Assembly (NCBI RefSeq): GCF_900188385.1
Contig: NZ_FZOI01000003.1
Coordinates: forward strand, 124,001 to 188,000
Source of the DNA: Azospirillum sp. RU38E
GTDB taxonomy: Bacteria > Pseudomonadota > Alphaproteobacteria > Azospirillales > Azospirillaceae
Reading direction: 5' to 3'
DNA: 64,000 nucleotides
The notes beneath the pieces were generated by a model that made no database searches, was not told where the DNA came from, and saw nothing but the letters and a program-made list of their open reading frames with translations. The position numbers were made by a program, and so were the translations under genes. Below are positions 8,589 to 17,271 of the stretch, one piece after another (the first letter of the stretch is position 1; the number at the start of each line of letters is the position of its first letter).

Positions 8589-9830
8589 ATGAAAAACCAT
8601 CAACGGTACGCGGATCTTTCATCTTACCTATCCACCGGCGGGAAACCGTGGTATTTCCTTCATTGTCTAAAGACAGCCGGAACCTCTCTTGTTCACTATT
8701 TTATGCGACTTCACGGGCGGGGTCATTGCAGTTTTCACTATGATGAACGTCAATCAGTACCAAAGCTGCTGGAGGCCCTCAGCCATCCGATAGAGCGGCT
8801 GCATCATCGCGCAAGCCATTTGCCCCTCGCCTTCATGGGGCCATTCCTGGACCAGATCGGTCGTCAGCATTTCCATTGGATGACCTGTGTGCGTGAACCG
8901 ATGTCACGGCAGTTGTCATTGTACCGGTACCTGCGGGATCGGCAGGATCGGCCCATGCTGCAGAATCTCGGCCTGGATTTCAGCAGTCTGGAGCGTTTCA
9001 TCGACGGCACCCCCCGCAACAGCCAGTGCCTTTTCTATCACCCGTCGGGGCGGGCCGATGCTGCGCTTGAAGCGTTGGATAATTTGGGCACACAGGTGAT
9101 TCCGCTGCCTTTTCTGGGCACGGTGATCGACGCCCTGTTTGCCAGCCAGGGCGTGGCACCGCTGGCCCCCATCCATATCAACCGGTCACGCCGGGATAGC
9201 CGCGACGCCGATATCAGCCCCATGGTGGAGGCCATGATTGCGGAGCGCTTCGATCAGGATCAGTTGCTGTATGACACCTGTTACCAACGCGTCGCCCCGC
9301 TGTTGGCGGGGCTTGACCCTGCACGCCCAAGGGTAGAGACACTCACGCCAACCGATGGGCTGGAGAGGCTGCGCAGCATCACCGGGCCACTGCATATTTT
9401 CGGCACCAGCGCGCCGGGCCAGGCGCTTTCCGGGTGGCTGAATCAGGCCGGCATACGGGTCAGCGGCTTCCTGGACAGCCGCAGCCGGGGAGAAATATTG
9501 CTCGGGCGACCGGTGCTGCGGCCGGGCGTGCTGGACGCCACCCGGTTCCAGCACGCTACAGTGCTGATCGCGGCAGAAACCTATGGCCCGGTTTACCAAC
9601 TGCTTGCCGCCCATGGAGGCGGCCGGATCATTGATGCATTTGATCTGGCAAAGGCGCTGATGCCGGCCCTGCGGGTGGGGGCTGAAGCCACCCACCCGCT
9701 ACGGCCTGTCAATGCGCCCCGCCTTCCAGGTACGCCGCCCGCACCTCCGGGTTGGCCAACAGTTCCGGCCCCGCCCCCTGCAACACCACTTGCCCCTGCG
9801 CCAGCACATAGGCCCGGTGGGCCAGTTTAA
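8589..9830 (+). CDS. Sulfotransferase-like protein, paralogue of the preceding gene
   Basis: A 413-residue protein clearly related along its length to the preceding gene: FLHCLKTAGTSLVHYF, REPMSRQLSLYRYLRD, PRNSQCLFYHPSGRAD and the C-terminal LHIFGTSAPGQALSGWLNQAG domain ending at IIDAFDLA. The preceding protein stops about nine residues after this point, but here the frame stays open for about 55 more residues rich in Pro and Ala, reading antisense through the end of livF (122-base overlap). The tail is probably a late loss of a stop codon rather than a domain. The 8471-8588 gap is AT-richer and contains AGGGGAAAAG upstream of the start, a likely ribosome binding site. Confidence 0.75.
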   Translation: MKNHQRYADLSSYLSTGGKPWYFLHCLKTAGTSLVHYFMRLHGRGHCSFHYDERQSVPKLLEALSHPIERLHHRASHLPLAFMGPFLDQIGRQHFHWMTCVREPMSRQLSLYRYLRDRQDRPMLQNLGLDFSSLERFIDGTPRNSQCLFYHPSGRADAALEALDNLGTQVIPLPFLGTVIDALFASQGVAPLAPIHINRSRRDSRDADISPMVEAMIAERFDQDQLLYDTCYQRVAPLLAGLDPARPRVETLTPTDGLERLRSITGPLHIFGTSAPGQALSGWLNQAGIRVSGFLDSRSRGEILLGRPVLRPGVLDATRFQHATVLIAAETYGPVYQLLAAHGGGRIIDAFDLAKALMPALRVGAEATHPLRPVNAPRLPGTPPAPPGWPTVPAPPPATPLAPAPAHRPGGPV

Positions 9831-10428
9831 GCGCGTGATAGGCGTTCTGCTCCACCAGCAGAATGGTCATCCCCCGCGTCTTGTTGAGATCGGCGATCAC
9901 ATCAAAGATGCGGCGGATGATCAGCGGCGCCAGCCCCAGGGAGGGTTCATCCAGCAGCAACAGGCGCGGCCGGCTCATCAAGGCGCGGGAAATAGCCAGC
10001 ATCTGCTGTTCCCCGCCCGACAGCGTGCCGGCCCGCTGGTCCCGGCGTTTTTGCAGGATCGGGAACAGGTCGAAGCAATAGGCGATGTCGGCATCAAAAT
10101 TGGCCGGATCGCCCAATGTGGCGCCCAGTTGCAGGTTTTCAAACACCGTCATGCGCGGGAAAATGCGCCGGCCTTCCGGCACCTGGGCGATGCCCAGCTT
10201 GGCCGTTTCATGCGGCGGCAGATCGACGATGGACTGGCCATCGAAGATAATGCTGCCCGCCGCCGGCTTGGGCTGGCCGCAGATGGTCATCAGCAAGGTG
10301 GATTTGCCGGCCCCATTGGCCCCGATCAGGGTGACAATCTCCCCCTGTTCAACCGTCACATCCACGCCGCGCAGGGCCTCGATGGGGCCGTAATTGGTGC
10401 GCACCCCCGTCAGTTGCAGCAGGCTCAT
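9709..10428 (-). CDS. livF: Branched-chain amino acid ABC transporter ATP-binding protein LivF
   Basis: A 239-residue ABC ATPase of the LivF type, one of the two ATPases that power a high-affinity branched-chain amino acid (or amide) importer in the inner membrane. The Walker A sequence GANGAGKST, the signature LSGGEQQML, Walker B LLLLDEPSLGLAP and the switch region LVEQN are present. The start ATG overlaps the stop of livG by four bases, so the two are coupled. It is the last gene of the livH-M-G-F order, transcribed leftwards. Its 3' end overlaps the sulfotransferase-like gene on the other strand. Confidence 0.96.
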   Translation of the reverse strand: MSLLQLTGVRTNYGPIEALRGVDVTVEQGEIVTLIGANGAGKSTLLMTICGQPKPAAGSIIFDGQSIVDLPPHETAKLGIAQVPEGRRIFPRMTVFENLQLGATLGDPANFDADIAYCFDLFPILQKRRDQRAGTLSGGEQQMLAISRALMSRPRLLLLDEPSLGLAPLIIRRIFDVIADLNKTRGMTILLVEQNAYHALKLAHRAYVLAQGQVVLQGAGPELLANPEVRAAYLEGGAH

Positions 10429-11285
10429 ACCCGGTCTCCTTCGCCCGCCACATCGGCGATATCCGCCGCCACCACGGGCGGCAATTCTTCCTCATCCGGT
10501 TCACCCAGATAGGCCTTGATCACGCGCTCATCGGTGCGGATTTGCGCCGGCGTGCCCTCGGCAATCTTGCGGCCATATTCAACGACATGGATATGGTCGG
10601 AAATGCCCATCACCAGCGTCATGTCATGTTCGATCAACAGGATACCGATGCCGAATTCGGCCCGGATACCCTGAAGCAACTCCCCCAGTGCCGCCGTTTC
10701 GCGCGGGTTCAGACCGGCGGCTGGTTCATCCAGGCAGAGCAGCAGCGGATCGGTGTTCATGGCACGGGCGATTTCCACCCGCCGCTGCATCCCATAGGAA
10801 AGGTTGCCCGCCTCCTCATTGGCGACAGCTGCCAAATCCAGCCGGTTGATCCAGAAGCGGGCGCGTTCAATCGCCTCCTTCTGCGCGGTGCGCCAGCCCT
10901 TCAGCCCCAGCAGCCCGGCAATGCCCAGCACCGATTTTTGCATCAGCCCGACATGCTGGGCCACCAGCAGGTTTTCCAGCACCGTCATGCGCGGGAACAG
11001 CCGGATATTCTGGAAGGTGCGCACCACCCCGTGGCGCGCCACCTGATAGCCCGGCAGGGTCTGCAAACTGACCTTGCCGCGCGTCGGATGGGCCAGCGAC
11101 AGCTCGCCCGAGGTGGGTTTGTAAAACCCGGTCAGGCAGTTGAAAATGGTGGTCTTGCCGGCCCCGTTGGGGCCGATCAGGGCGGTGATGCGGCCGGTAT
11201 CAGCCGACAGGTTCACGCCATCCACCGCCACCAGCCCGCCAAACCGCATGGTCAGGCCGGTGACATTCAGCAATGGTTCGCTCAT
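10425..11285 (-). CDS. livG: Branched-chain amino acid ABC transporter ATP-binding protein LivG
   Basis: A 286-residue ABC ATPase, partner of LivF. Visible are Walker A GPNGAGKTTIFN, signature LSYGMQRRVEIARA, Walker B LLCLDEPAAGLNP and LLIEHDMTLV. The LivG-specific long insert between Walker A and the signature (PTRGKVSLQTLPGYQVARHG onwards) is present. The C-terminus is about 25 residues longer than usual and acidic (PDEEELPPVVAADIADVAGEGDRV). It follows livM after three bases and overlaps livF by four, so it sits in the middle of the operon. Confidence 0.96.
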   Translation of the reverse strand: MSEPLLNVTGLTMRFGGLVAVDGVNLSADTGRITALIGPNGAGKTTIFNCLTGFYKPTSGELSLAHPTRGKVSLQTLPGYQVARHGVVRTFQNIRLFPRMTVLENLLVAQHVGLMQKSVLGIAGLLGLKGWRTAQKEAIERARFWINRLDLAAVANEEAGNLSYGMQRRVEIARAMNTDPLLLCLDEPAAGLNPRETAALGELLQGIRAEFGIGILLIEHDMTLVMGISDHIHVVEYGRKIAEGTPAQIRTDERVIKAYLGEPDEEELPPVVAADIADVAGEGDRV

Positions 11286-11288
11286 GTC

Positions 11289-12572
11289 TCAGGCCCCCTT
11301 CTGATCCAGCTTCACGGTCGGCACCCGGGTGGACAGCAGCCCACCGGGGCGCCAGACCATGATGGTGATCATGGCAAGGCCGAACACAATCATGCGGTAA
11401 TCGGCAAATTCACGCCCCAGTTCCGGCAGCATGACGATGAACAGGGCGGCGATGACCACCCCCACCTGGCTGCCCATGCCGCCCAGCACCACGATGGCCA
11501 GGATCAAGGCGCTTTCGATAAAGCCGAAGCTTTCCGGCGACACAAATCCCTGACGGGCAGCGAAGAAACAGCCGGCAAAGCCGCCCATCATGCCGCCAAT
11601 GGCATAGGCCGACACCTTGCTGGCCGTGGGGTTGATGCCCAGCGACCGGCAGGCGATTTCATCCTCCCGCAGCGCTTCCCAGGCCCGGCCCACCGGCAGG
11701 GCGCGCAAGCGGTTGATCACCCAGACCGCCAGACAGACCAGCGCCAACACGATCAGATAGAGGAACATCAACCGGTGTTCGCCGGAAAAGCTGATGCCCG
11801 TCACCTCATGGAAGCTGCCCATGCCTTCCGGCGGGCGGCGGTCGAACGACAGGCCGAACAGGCCGGGGCGCGGAATGCCCGACACACCGTTCGGGCCACC
11901 GGTCAGCCCCTGCCAATTCAGGATGACGATGCGGGTGATCTCCCCGAAACCAAGCGTGACAATGGCCAGATAATCCCCGCGCAGCCGCAGGATGGGCAGC
12001 GACAGCACGGCCCCGAACAAGGCGGCGATCAGGCCCGACAAGGGCAGGCAGACCCAGAAATCCAGGCCGAAGAATTTCGACAACAGGGCGAAGCTGTAGG
12101 CCCCGATGGCATAGAAAGCCACGAAGCCCAGATCCAGCAGCCCTGCCAGCCCCACGGTGACATTCAGCCCCAGCGCCAGCAGGATATAGATCAGCACCGT
12201 GGTGCCCAGGTCGATGATGTACCGGTCGCTATAGGGCATGAAGGGCAGCGTCACCGCAAACAGCAAGGCTGCCACCATGAAGGCCCGCGTCAGCCGGGCC
12301 GCCAGCGTCGGCGCCCCCGCGACCACGGGTTTTGCCTGCTTCTTCGGCCGGCTGGCGGCGCGCGCGGCCAGCGCATCGCGGGCAAAGCCCAGCAGCAGCC
12401 GACCGATAAACACCAGCCCGACCGCCCAGGCCACCCAGGACCAGCGGCTTTCCACCACCAGTCCCTGGTCGGTGGAAATGGTGTGCAGGCCGATAAAGGG
12501 GATGGACAGCACCAGCGCCAGCCCGGCGGCAGCAACGCTGTCCTTCAGTTTTGTTTCAATGGGGGTCGCCAT
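11289..12572 (-). CDS. livM: Branched-chain amino acid ABC transporter permease LivM
   Basis: A 427-residue inner-membrane permease. The first 100 residues form the extra N-terminal region often seen in LivM (two hydrophobic stretches around FIGLHTIS and WVAWAVGLVFIGRLLLGFA). The main permease core follows with about eight to ten membrane segments, including LGLNVTVGLAGLLDLGFVAFYAIGAYSFALLS and the coupling-helix region EALREDEIACRSLGINP. It is encoded one base after livH stops, the normal LivH-LivM heterodimer arrangement. Confidence 0.95.
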   Translation of the reverse strand: MATPIETKLKDSVAAAGLALVLSIPFIGLHTISTDQGLVVESRWSWVAWAVGLVFIGRLLLGFARDALAARAASRPKKQAKPVVAGAPTLAARLTRAFMVAALLFAVTLPFMPYSDRYIIDLGTTVLIYILLALGLNVTVGLAGLLDLGFVAFYAIGAYSFALLSKFFGLDFWVCLPLSGLIAALFGAVLSLPILRLRGDYLAIVTLGFGEITRIVILNWQGLTGGPNGVSGIPRPGLFGLSFDRRPPEGMGSFHEVTGISFSGEHRLMFLYLIVLALVCLAVWVINRLRALPVGRAWEALREDEIACRSLGINPTASKVSAYAIGGMMGGFAGCFFAARQGFVSPESFGFIESALILAIVVLGGMGSQVGVVIAALFIVMLPELGREFADYRMIVFGLAMITIMVWRPGGLLSTRVPTVKLDQKGA

Positions 12573-12573
12573 C

Positions 12574-13503
12574 TCACACCTTCTCGATGTCGGGGCGGCC
12601 CAGCAGGCCGGTGGGGCGGAAGACCAGCACGGCGATCAGCACGCTGAAACTGGCCACATCCTTATAGGCACCGGAGATATAGCCGGTGAAGAACGCCTCG
12701 ATCAGCCCGATCAGCAACCCGCCCAGCATGGCCCCCGGCAGGGAGCCGATGCCCCCCAGCACGGCGGCGGTGAAGGCCTTCATCCCCGCCAGGAAGCCGA
12801 TATAGAAATCGATTACCCCGTAATACATGGTGACCAGCACACCGGCCACGGCGGCCAGGGCTGCCCCCATCACGAAGGTCAGGCTGATGGTCCGGTCGAC
12901 ATTGATGCCCAGCAGCCCCGCCATGGTGCGGTCCTGCTCACACGCCCGCTGGGCGCGGCCCAGGGCGGTGCGGTTGATCAACTGGGTGAAGCCATACATC
13001 AAGGCGAAGGTCAGCACGATGATGAATAGCTGGATATAGGAGATGGACAGCGTAAACCCGTCCCCCTGCCACAGGCTGATGCCACCATTCATCACCGGGG
13101 CCAGCGGCTTGGGCCGCGATCCTTGTGTCTGCATCACATAATTCTGCAGGAAGATCGACATGCCGATGGCGGAAATCAGCGGCGCCAGCTTGGGCGCGCC
13201 ACGCAAGGGGCGATAGGCCACCCGCTCCACCGTCCAGCCATAGGCCGCGGTGAAGAAGATCGAGACCAGCAGCACCAGCAACAGGGCCAGCGGCACGGCA
13301 ACAATCCCCAGCGCCGACAGCAGGGAGAAGGTCGTCACCGCGACGAAGGCGCCGATCATATAGATTTCGCCATGGGCGAAATTGATCATGCGGATGATGC
13401 CGTAAACCATCGTATAGCCGATGGCGATCAACCCATAAATGGCACCCAAGGTGATGCCATTAATCAGGTATTGGAGAAACGTCCCCAGCGCTGACGCGTC
13501 CAT
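12574..13503 (-). CDS. livH: Branched-chain amino acid ABC transporter permease LivH
   Basis: A 309-residue inner-membrane permease, first gene of the operon. The ATG at 13503 (MDASALGTFLQYLINGITL) is preferred over a longer frame because it gives the normal family length and follows a GGGG-containing purine stretch. Features are GITLGAIYGLIAIGYTMVYGIIRMINFAHGEIYMIGAF, the typical LivH helix 2-3 region, and RACEQDRTMAGLLGINVDRTI, the coupling helix that contacts the ATPases. No livK/livJ substrate-binding protein gene is nearby, so the binding protein must be encoded elsewhere. The 288 bases between livH and the divergent efp hold no other gene. Confidence 0.95.
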   Translation of the reverse strand: MDASALGTFLQYLINGITLGAIYGLIAIGYTMVYGIIRMINFAHGEIYMIGAFVAVTTFSLLSALGIVAVPLALLLVLLVSIFFTAAYGWTVERVAYRPLRGAPKLAPLISAIGMSIFLQNYVMQTQGSRPKPLAPVMNGGISLWQGDGFTLSISYIQLFIIVLTFALMYGFTQLINRTALGRAQRACEQDRTMAGLLGINVDRTISLTFVMGAALAAVAGVLVTMYYGVIDFYIGFLAGMKAFTAAVLGGIGSLPGAMLGGLLIGLIEAFFTGYISGAYKDVASFSVLIAVLVFRPTGLLGRPDIEKV

Positions 13504-13791
13504 GTGCCCCCATATGTCCGATACGGCCGGCGGTACCCTATTCATGGCCGGTGGCGTGGCCTTGCTCGGGAACTTCTTCCGGCACCCGGATGCACGGTAA
13601 CGAACCGACACGCCCCCTTCAAGCATGGCGCGAATTGTCAGGGGGACATTTGTGGCCAGGACGCGGGTATCCCCGCCCCTGCGTGCCCCGCCGGTTGCCT
13701 ATGCGGTGGGCGCCCGCACAGGGTGTTTGCCAGATGAGGTTATAGCTGTTAGGTTCCGCGCCGCTCGATTCCAAAGTTTGAGAAGCGTGTC

Positions 13792-14358
13792 ATGAAGGTC
13801 AATGCGAACACCATGCGCAAGGGTCATATCCTTGAGCATAACGGCCGTCTCTATGTCATCACCGGCACCCAGATCGTGCAGCCCGGCAAGGGCGGCGCCT
13901 TCATTCAGCTGGAAATGAAGGACGTGAAGTCCGGCAACAAGAATATCGAGCGTTTCCGCACCGGCGAAGCCGTTGAGCGTGCGCGTCTCGACGATCACGA
14001 GATGACGTTCCTGTTCGCTGAAGACGACAACTTCACCTTCATGGACAAGGAAACCTTCGAGCAGGTGACCATCGGCGGTGACATCATCGGCGACGGCAAG
14101 ATCTTCCTGCAGGACGGCATGGAAGTGGTCGTGCAGTCCTTCGAAGGCGCGCCGCTGTCGGTTGAACTGCCGCAGACCGTGACGCTGATGATCACTGAGG
14201 CTGACCCGGTGGTGAAGGGCCAGACGGCCTCTTCTTCCTACAAGCCGGCCCTGCTGGAAAATGGCGCCCGCGTCCTGGTGCCGCCGCATATCGATTCCGG
14301 TACCCGCATCGTCGTCAATATCGAGACGGGCGAGTATCTGGAACGCGCCAAGGATTGA
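13792..14358 (+). CDS. efp: Elongation factor P
   Basis: A 188-residue translation factor that relieves ribosome stalling at consecutive prolines. The three beta-barrel domains are all present: the KOW-like domain I with the tip loop QPGKGGA placing Lys33 where the modified lysine of the family lies, domain II (FRTGEAVERARLDDHEMTFLF) and OB domain III ending SGTRIVVNIETGEYLERAKD. Which modification pathway acts here is not visible; no epmA or epmB is in the window. The gene is notable because CheZ in the same window contains 33 successive prolines. Confidence 0.97.
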   Translation: MKVNANTMRKGHILEHNGRLYVITGTQIVQPGKGGAFIQLEMKDVKSGNKNIERFRTGEAVERARLDDHEMTFLFAEDDNFTFMDKETFEQVTIGGDIIGDGKIFLQDGMEVVVQSFEGAPLSVELPQTVTLMITEADPVVKGQTASSSYKPALLENGARVLVPPHIDSGTRIVVNIETGEYLERAKD

Positions 14359-14415
14359 TCGGTACCTCCCGTTTGCCGTCTGACGGCGACCGGCTGGACC
14401 GTTCCTTCGCATAAG

Positions 14416-14447
14416 ACGCCCGCGCTGAATACACAGCGCGGGCGTTT
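14416..14447 (+). terminator. Rho-independent terminator after efp
   Basis: A 12-base-pair GC-rich stem (arms ACGCCCGCGCTG and CAGCGCGGGCGT) with a six-base loop, followed by TTTTGCTTTT. It separates efp from suhB, which must therefore have its own promoter. Confidence 0.85.
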
Positions 14448-14538
14448 TGCTTTTGATATAAGGCTCTGAAATGTGGCCGCGACGACCGCGCGCCCTTCAG
14501 CGTTCGACCCGTTCTTAGACATTGTGGAGTGTTCGACC

Positions 14539-15366
14539 ATGGCAGCCCGTTCGGCCATCCTGAACGTCATGACCCGTGCGGCGGAAAAGGCCGGTAAGGC
14601 CATCCTGCGCGATTTTGGTGAGGTCGAACATCTCCAGGTCTCCCGCAAGGGCCCCGCCGATTTCGTCTCCGCCGCCGATCAGAAGGCCGAGCGCATCGTG
14701 CGCGAAGAGCTGCAAAAGGCCCGTCCCGATTTCGGCTTCCTGATGGAAGAGACGGGCGAGATCATCGGCAAGGACACGTCCCACCGTTTCATCGTCGATC
14801 CGCTGGACGGCACCACGAACTTCCTGCACGGCGTGCCGCACTGGGCCATTTCCATCGGGCTGGAGCGTGAGGGCGAGATCATCGCCGGCGTCGTCTATGA
14901 ACCCGTGCATGACCAGATGTTCTGGGCCGAAAAGGGCGCCGGTGCCTTTCTGAATCACCAGCGTCTGCGCGTCTCCAACCGCCGCGTCATGGCCGATGCC
15001 CTGATTGCTACCGGCATCCCCTTCAAGGGCCATGGCAATGCCAAGGAATTTCTGGTGCAGCTGGAAGCGCTGATGGGCCAGATTTCCGGCATCCGCCGCT
15101 TTGGTGCCGCCTCGCTGGATCTGGCCTATACGGCAGCCGGCCGTTTCGACGGCTTCTTTGAAGCCGACCTCAAGCCGTGGGATCTGGCCGCCGGCATGTT
15201 GATGGTGACGGAAGCCGGCGGCTTTGTCAGCGAGATCGGCCAGGGCAAGAGCCCGCTGACCTCCGGTTCCATCCTGGCCGCCAATGCCAACCTGCATTCG
15301 CATCTGGCCGTGGTGCTGCGCAACGCCGGCAAGCCCAAGGCCCCTGCCCCCGCCGCGCAGAAGTAA
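14539..15366 (+). CDS. suhB: Inositol monophosphatase family protein (SuhB-like)
   Basis: A 275-residue enzyme of the inositol monophosphatase family, Mg2+-dependent phosphatases of the SuhB type. The ATG at 14539 (MAARSAILNVM) is preferred over an upstream in-frame ATG because the extra residues are not family-like. The metal-binding motifs are seen in order: an EE pair (FLMEETGEI), DPLDGTTNFLHG, and WDLAAGMLMVTEAGG near the C-terminus. In enterobacteria SuhB also joins ribosomal antitermination complexes, but that role here is inference. The C-terminal Lys-Pro-Ala tail is short and probably disordered. Confidence 0.93.
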   Translation: MAARSAILNVMTRAAEKAGKAILRDFGEVEHLQVSRKGPADFVSAADQKAERIVREELQKARPDFGFLMEETGEIIGKDTSHRFIVDPLDGTTNFLHGVPHWAISIGLEREGEIIAGVVYEPVHDQMFWAEKGAGAFLNHQRLRVSNRRVMADALIATGIPFKGHGNAKEFLVQLEALMGQISGIRRFGAASLDLAYTAAGRFDGFFEADLKPWDLAAGMLMVTEAGGFVSEIGQGKSPLTSGSILAANANLHSHLAVVLRNAGKPKAPAPAAQK

Positions 15367-15395
15367 TCCCTCTCTCAGCCCGCCCCCTCGGCGTC

Positions 15396-15508
15396 ATACC
15401 AACGGCACGAAATCGCCGGCGCCAGCATCCGCTGGCTTGGCTACGCCGCTACCAAGCGGCGCGGCGGCGGTCGCCACCGACCGACGGTCATGAATTATGT
15501 CCGTCGGT
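15396..15508 (+). repeat. Multi-hairpin intergenic element, copy A (left part degenerate)
   Basis: The element starts ATACCAACGG, lacks the first hairpin, and then shows the conserved core: GCCAG-CATCCG-CTGGC (hairpin 2), CTTGGCT linker, GCCGCT-ACCA-AGCGGC (hairpin 3), a GGCGGTCGCC hairpin 4 and an ACCGACGG / CCGTCGGT hairpin 5. The last hairpin contains the stop codon of the truncated transposase on the other strand. This means that the transposase is broken at the edge of this element. Confidence 0.75.
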
Positions 15509-15964
15509 TTCTGGCGGGGCGGTTCTGTTTGGCGCGCGGACAAGCGTCACATCGGCCAGCGTGCCCGGCTTCAACTGAAAGCCCGCAACGGCCAACTGGT
15601 CCAGCACCTGGCTGAATAAATGATCGGCCAGCCCCACCTGCCGCAGGGTCTGGCGGAAGCGGCACAGCGTCGTTTCGTCCGGCGTGCCGCCATCCAGCGT
15701 CAGGCCGCAGAAGCGGCGAAACGACACCCGGTCTAGCAACGCCTCTTCCAGCCCCGGATCGGACAGCCCGTACCATTGCGCCAGCAGCAGCGCCTTGAAC
15801 ATGGTCAGCGGCGCATAGGGCGGCCGGCCCGTGCCGGCGTGACGGACCTTATTCACCTGCCCCTCGATCAACCGCCAATCCACCAGGGCGGCAATGCGTT
15901 CCAGCACCGCCACCCGGCCAATGCCGGGCGGCAACAACGCATCAATGAAACTATGCTGGTTCAT
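15488..15964 (-). pseudogene. Truncated IS5-type transposase
   Basis: The 158-residue frame from MNQHSFIDALLPPG matches the N-terminal DUF772-type domain of IS5-family transposases (RPPYAPLTMFKALLLAQWYGLSDPGLEEALLDRVSFRRFCGL, then TPDETTLCRFRQTL and GTLADVTLVRAPN). The last segment is about where the first catalytic Asp of the DDE domain lies, and the rest of the catalytic domain is absent. The frame ends inside the hairpin of repeat copy A, whose bases encode the last residues. No other half is seen on the far side before suhB. It is a dead remnant of an insertion sequence. Confidence 0.85.
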
Positions 15965-16352
15965 GGGGGGCTTTGGCAACGGTGACAAGGGCCAGTGTTG
16001 TAGCGCCCTTCGATCATCTGTAACAGATGAAAGGGCCCATTCCCATTGCTGCGCAGGGCCACGCTCCATTGAAGACCGCCCCATTTGGGAGCATTATGGA
16101 TAAGCATAACAATTTTTTCAGCCAAACCGCATCGCAGGCCAACCTGAAATTATCATGATAATTAAGCATTTAGCCGGAAATCTCAAAATGATCGAAAACC
16201 GATTCATATAATTGTATTTATATACATATTTGCTTGTTTCAAGGCGTACGCCACGATAAGGTCTACCCCGAAAGAGGGGGAAAGCAGAATCACCCCCCAT
16301 AAAGCGCGGAAATTGAGTGAAAGCTCTTCCATTAGATGAACAGGGGGATTAA
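15965..16352. other. Intergenic region with dyads, partly AT-rich
   Basis: No credible gene is seen here. At 16001-16037 a hairpin with arms CGCCCTTC / GAAAGGGCC and an inner CATCTGTAACAGATG dyad may be the remaining upstream end of the insertion sequence. From about 16100 the sequence becomes AT-rich, with a perfect 16-base palindrome AATTATCATGATAATT at 16148-16163, which may be an operator for the following lipoprotein gene. A CAGGGGGATTAA stretch just before 16353 is its ribosome binding site. Confidence 0.5.
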
Positions 16353-17159
16353 GTGATTGATTATACAAAAAAGGTAGTCACTGCATCCATTCTGTCCCTC
16401 CTGCTCGCCGGGTGCCAGACAACCTCGGGCGGGAACAGCGTTCCGACGGGTGCCGCAGCGGGCGGCACCAGCGTGAATGCGCAGGCATCGTTGCAACGCT
16501 GCAGTGAACCGCTGGGGACATTGGCCATTGACGACGGGCGGGAACAGACATGGTGGGGCCCCTTCATGGCTGCCACGCAAGTTACAACACTTGAACCCAT
16601 GATCCGGCTGATCGTTGCCCAATCAAATTGCTTCGTCATTACATCCATGGGCAATGCACGTCAAACGTCGCGCATGGAAAAGATGACGAATACTCAGCGT
16701 AGCGATGAATTCCGCGTCGGCTCTAAGCAAGAAAAAGGCCAACGCGTTGCCGCCGATTACTGGCTTGAACCCGCGATTGTCTTCGGTGAAAACAACACTG
16801 GCAAGATTGGTGGTGCCATCGGCGGGGCTCTGCTCGGCTCCTTGGGCAGTGCGATTGGCGGCACAATGTCCACAAAAAGCGCCACCACCACGCTGTCGCT
16901 GTTTGATGTCCGCACGCAGGTGCAGCTCAGCATTTCTACCGGCACCGCCGAAGCATCGGATTTCGGCATGATGGTCGGTGCTATCGGTGGTGGTGCTGGT
17001 GGGGCGCTTGGCGGTTACACGAAGACACCCGCCGGCCAGACAACCGTGGGCTCTTTCGTCAACGCCTATAATGATATGGTCGTTGCCCTGAAAAATTACA
17101 AAGCACAGGAAGTGCGCGGTGGTCTTGGCACTGGCGGTACATTGAAGGTCGGCAATTGA
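16353..17159 (+). CDS. Glycine-zipper lipoprotein, possibly CsgG/HfaB-like
   Basis: A 268-residue lipoprotein using a GTG start after a strong GGGGG ribosome binding site. The signal peptide ends in the lipobox LLLAGC at about residue 22. The mature part has an LRLIVAQSNCF-like segment (IRLIVAQSNCFVITSMG), then AADYWLEPAIVFGE, a glycine zipper GKIGGAIGGALLGSLGSAIGG, LSLFDVRTQVQLSISTG and a second zipper. This order resembles the CsgG/HfaB family of outer-membrane secretion lipoproteins, with glycine-zipper insertions, but similarity is weak by eye. It probably faces the periplasm. It is less GC-rich than its neighbours. Confidence 0.7.
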   Translation: MIDYTKKVVTASILSLLLAGCQTTSGGNSVPTGAAAGGTSVNAQASLQRCSEPLGTLAIDDGREQTWWGPFMAATQVTTLEPMIRLIVAQSNCFVITSMGNARQTSRMEKMTNTQRSDEFRVGSKQEKGQRVAADYWLEPAIVFGENNTGKIGGAIGGALLGSLGSAIGGTMSTKSATTTLSLFDVRTQVQLSISTGTAEASDFGMMVGAIGGGAGGALGGYTKTPAGQTTVGSFVNAYNDMVVALKNYKAQEVRGGLGTGGTLKVGN

Positions 17160-17172
17160 ACTTTTGTATTCC

Positions 17173-17203
17173 GTGGGGGAGTTGCTTACTCCCCCACAGT
17201 TTT
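17173..17203 (+). terminator. Rho-independent terminator after the lipoprotein gene
   Basis: A hairpin with arms GTGGGGGAG and CTCCCCCAC and a seven-base loop, followed by AGTTTTTCT, 14 bases past the stop. Confidence 0.85.
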
Positions 17204-17271
17204 TCTCCGGGTAACGTAAATCAAAAAAATTCAGACGGTTGATTATCGCATTTTTGCGCCTCTAGGACGTG

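Noticed and set aside
10542..12647. A 701-residue plus-strand frame across livG and livM
   Set aside because: Antisense of two clear ABC transporter genes, with His/Gln-rich composition typical of shadows.
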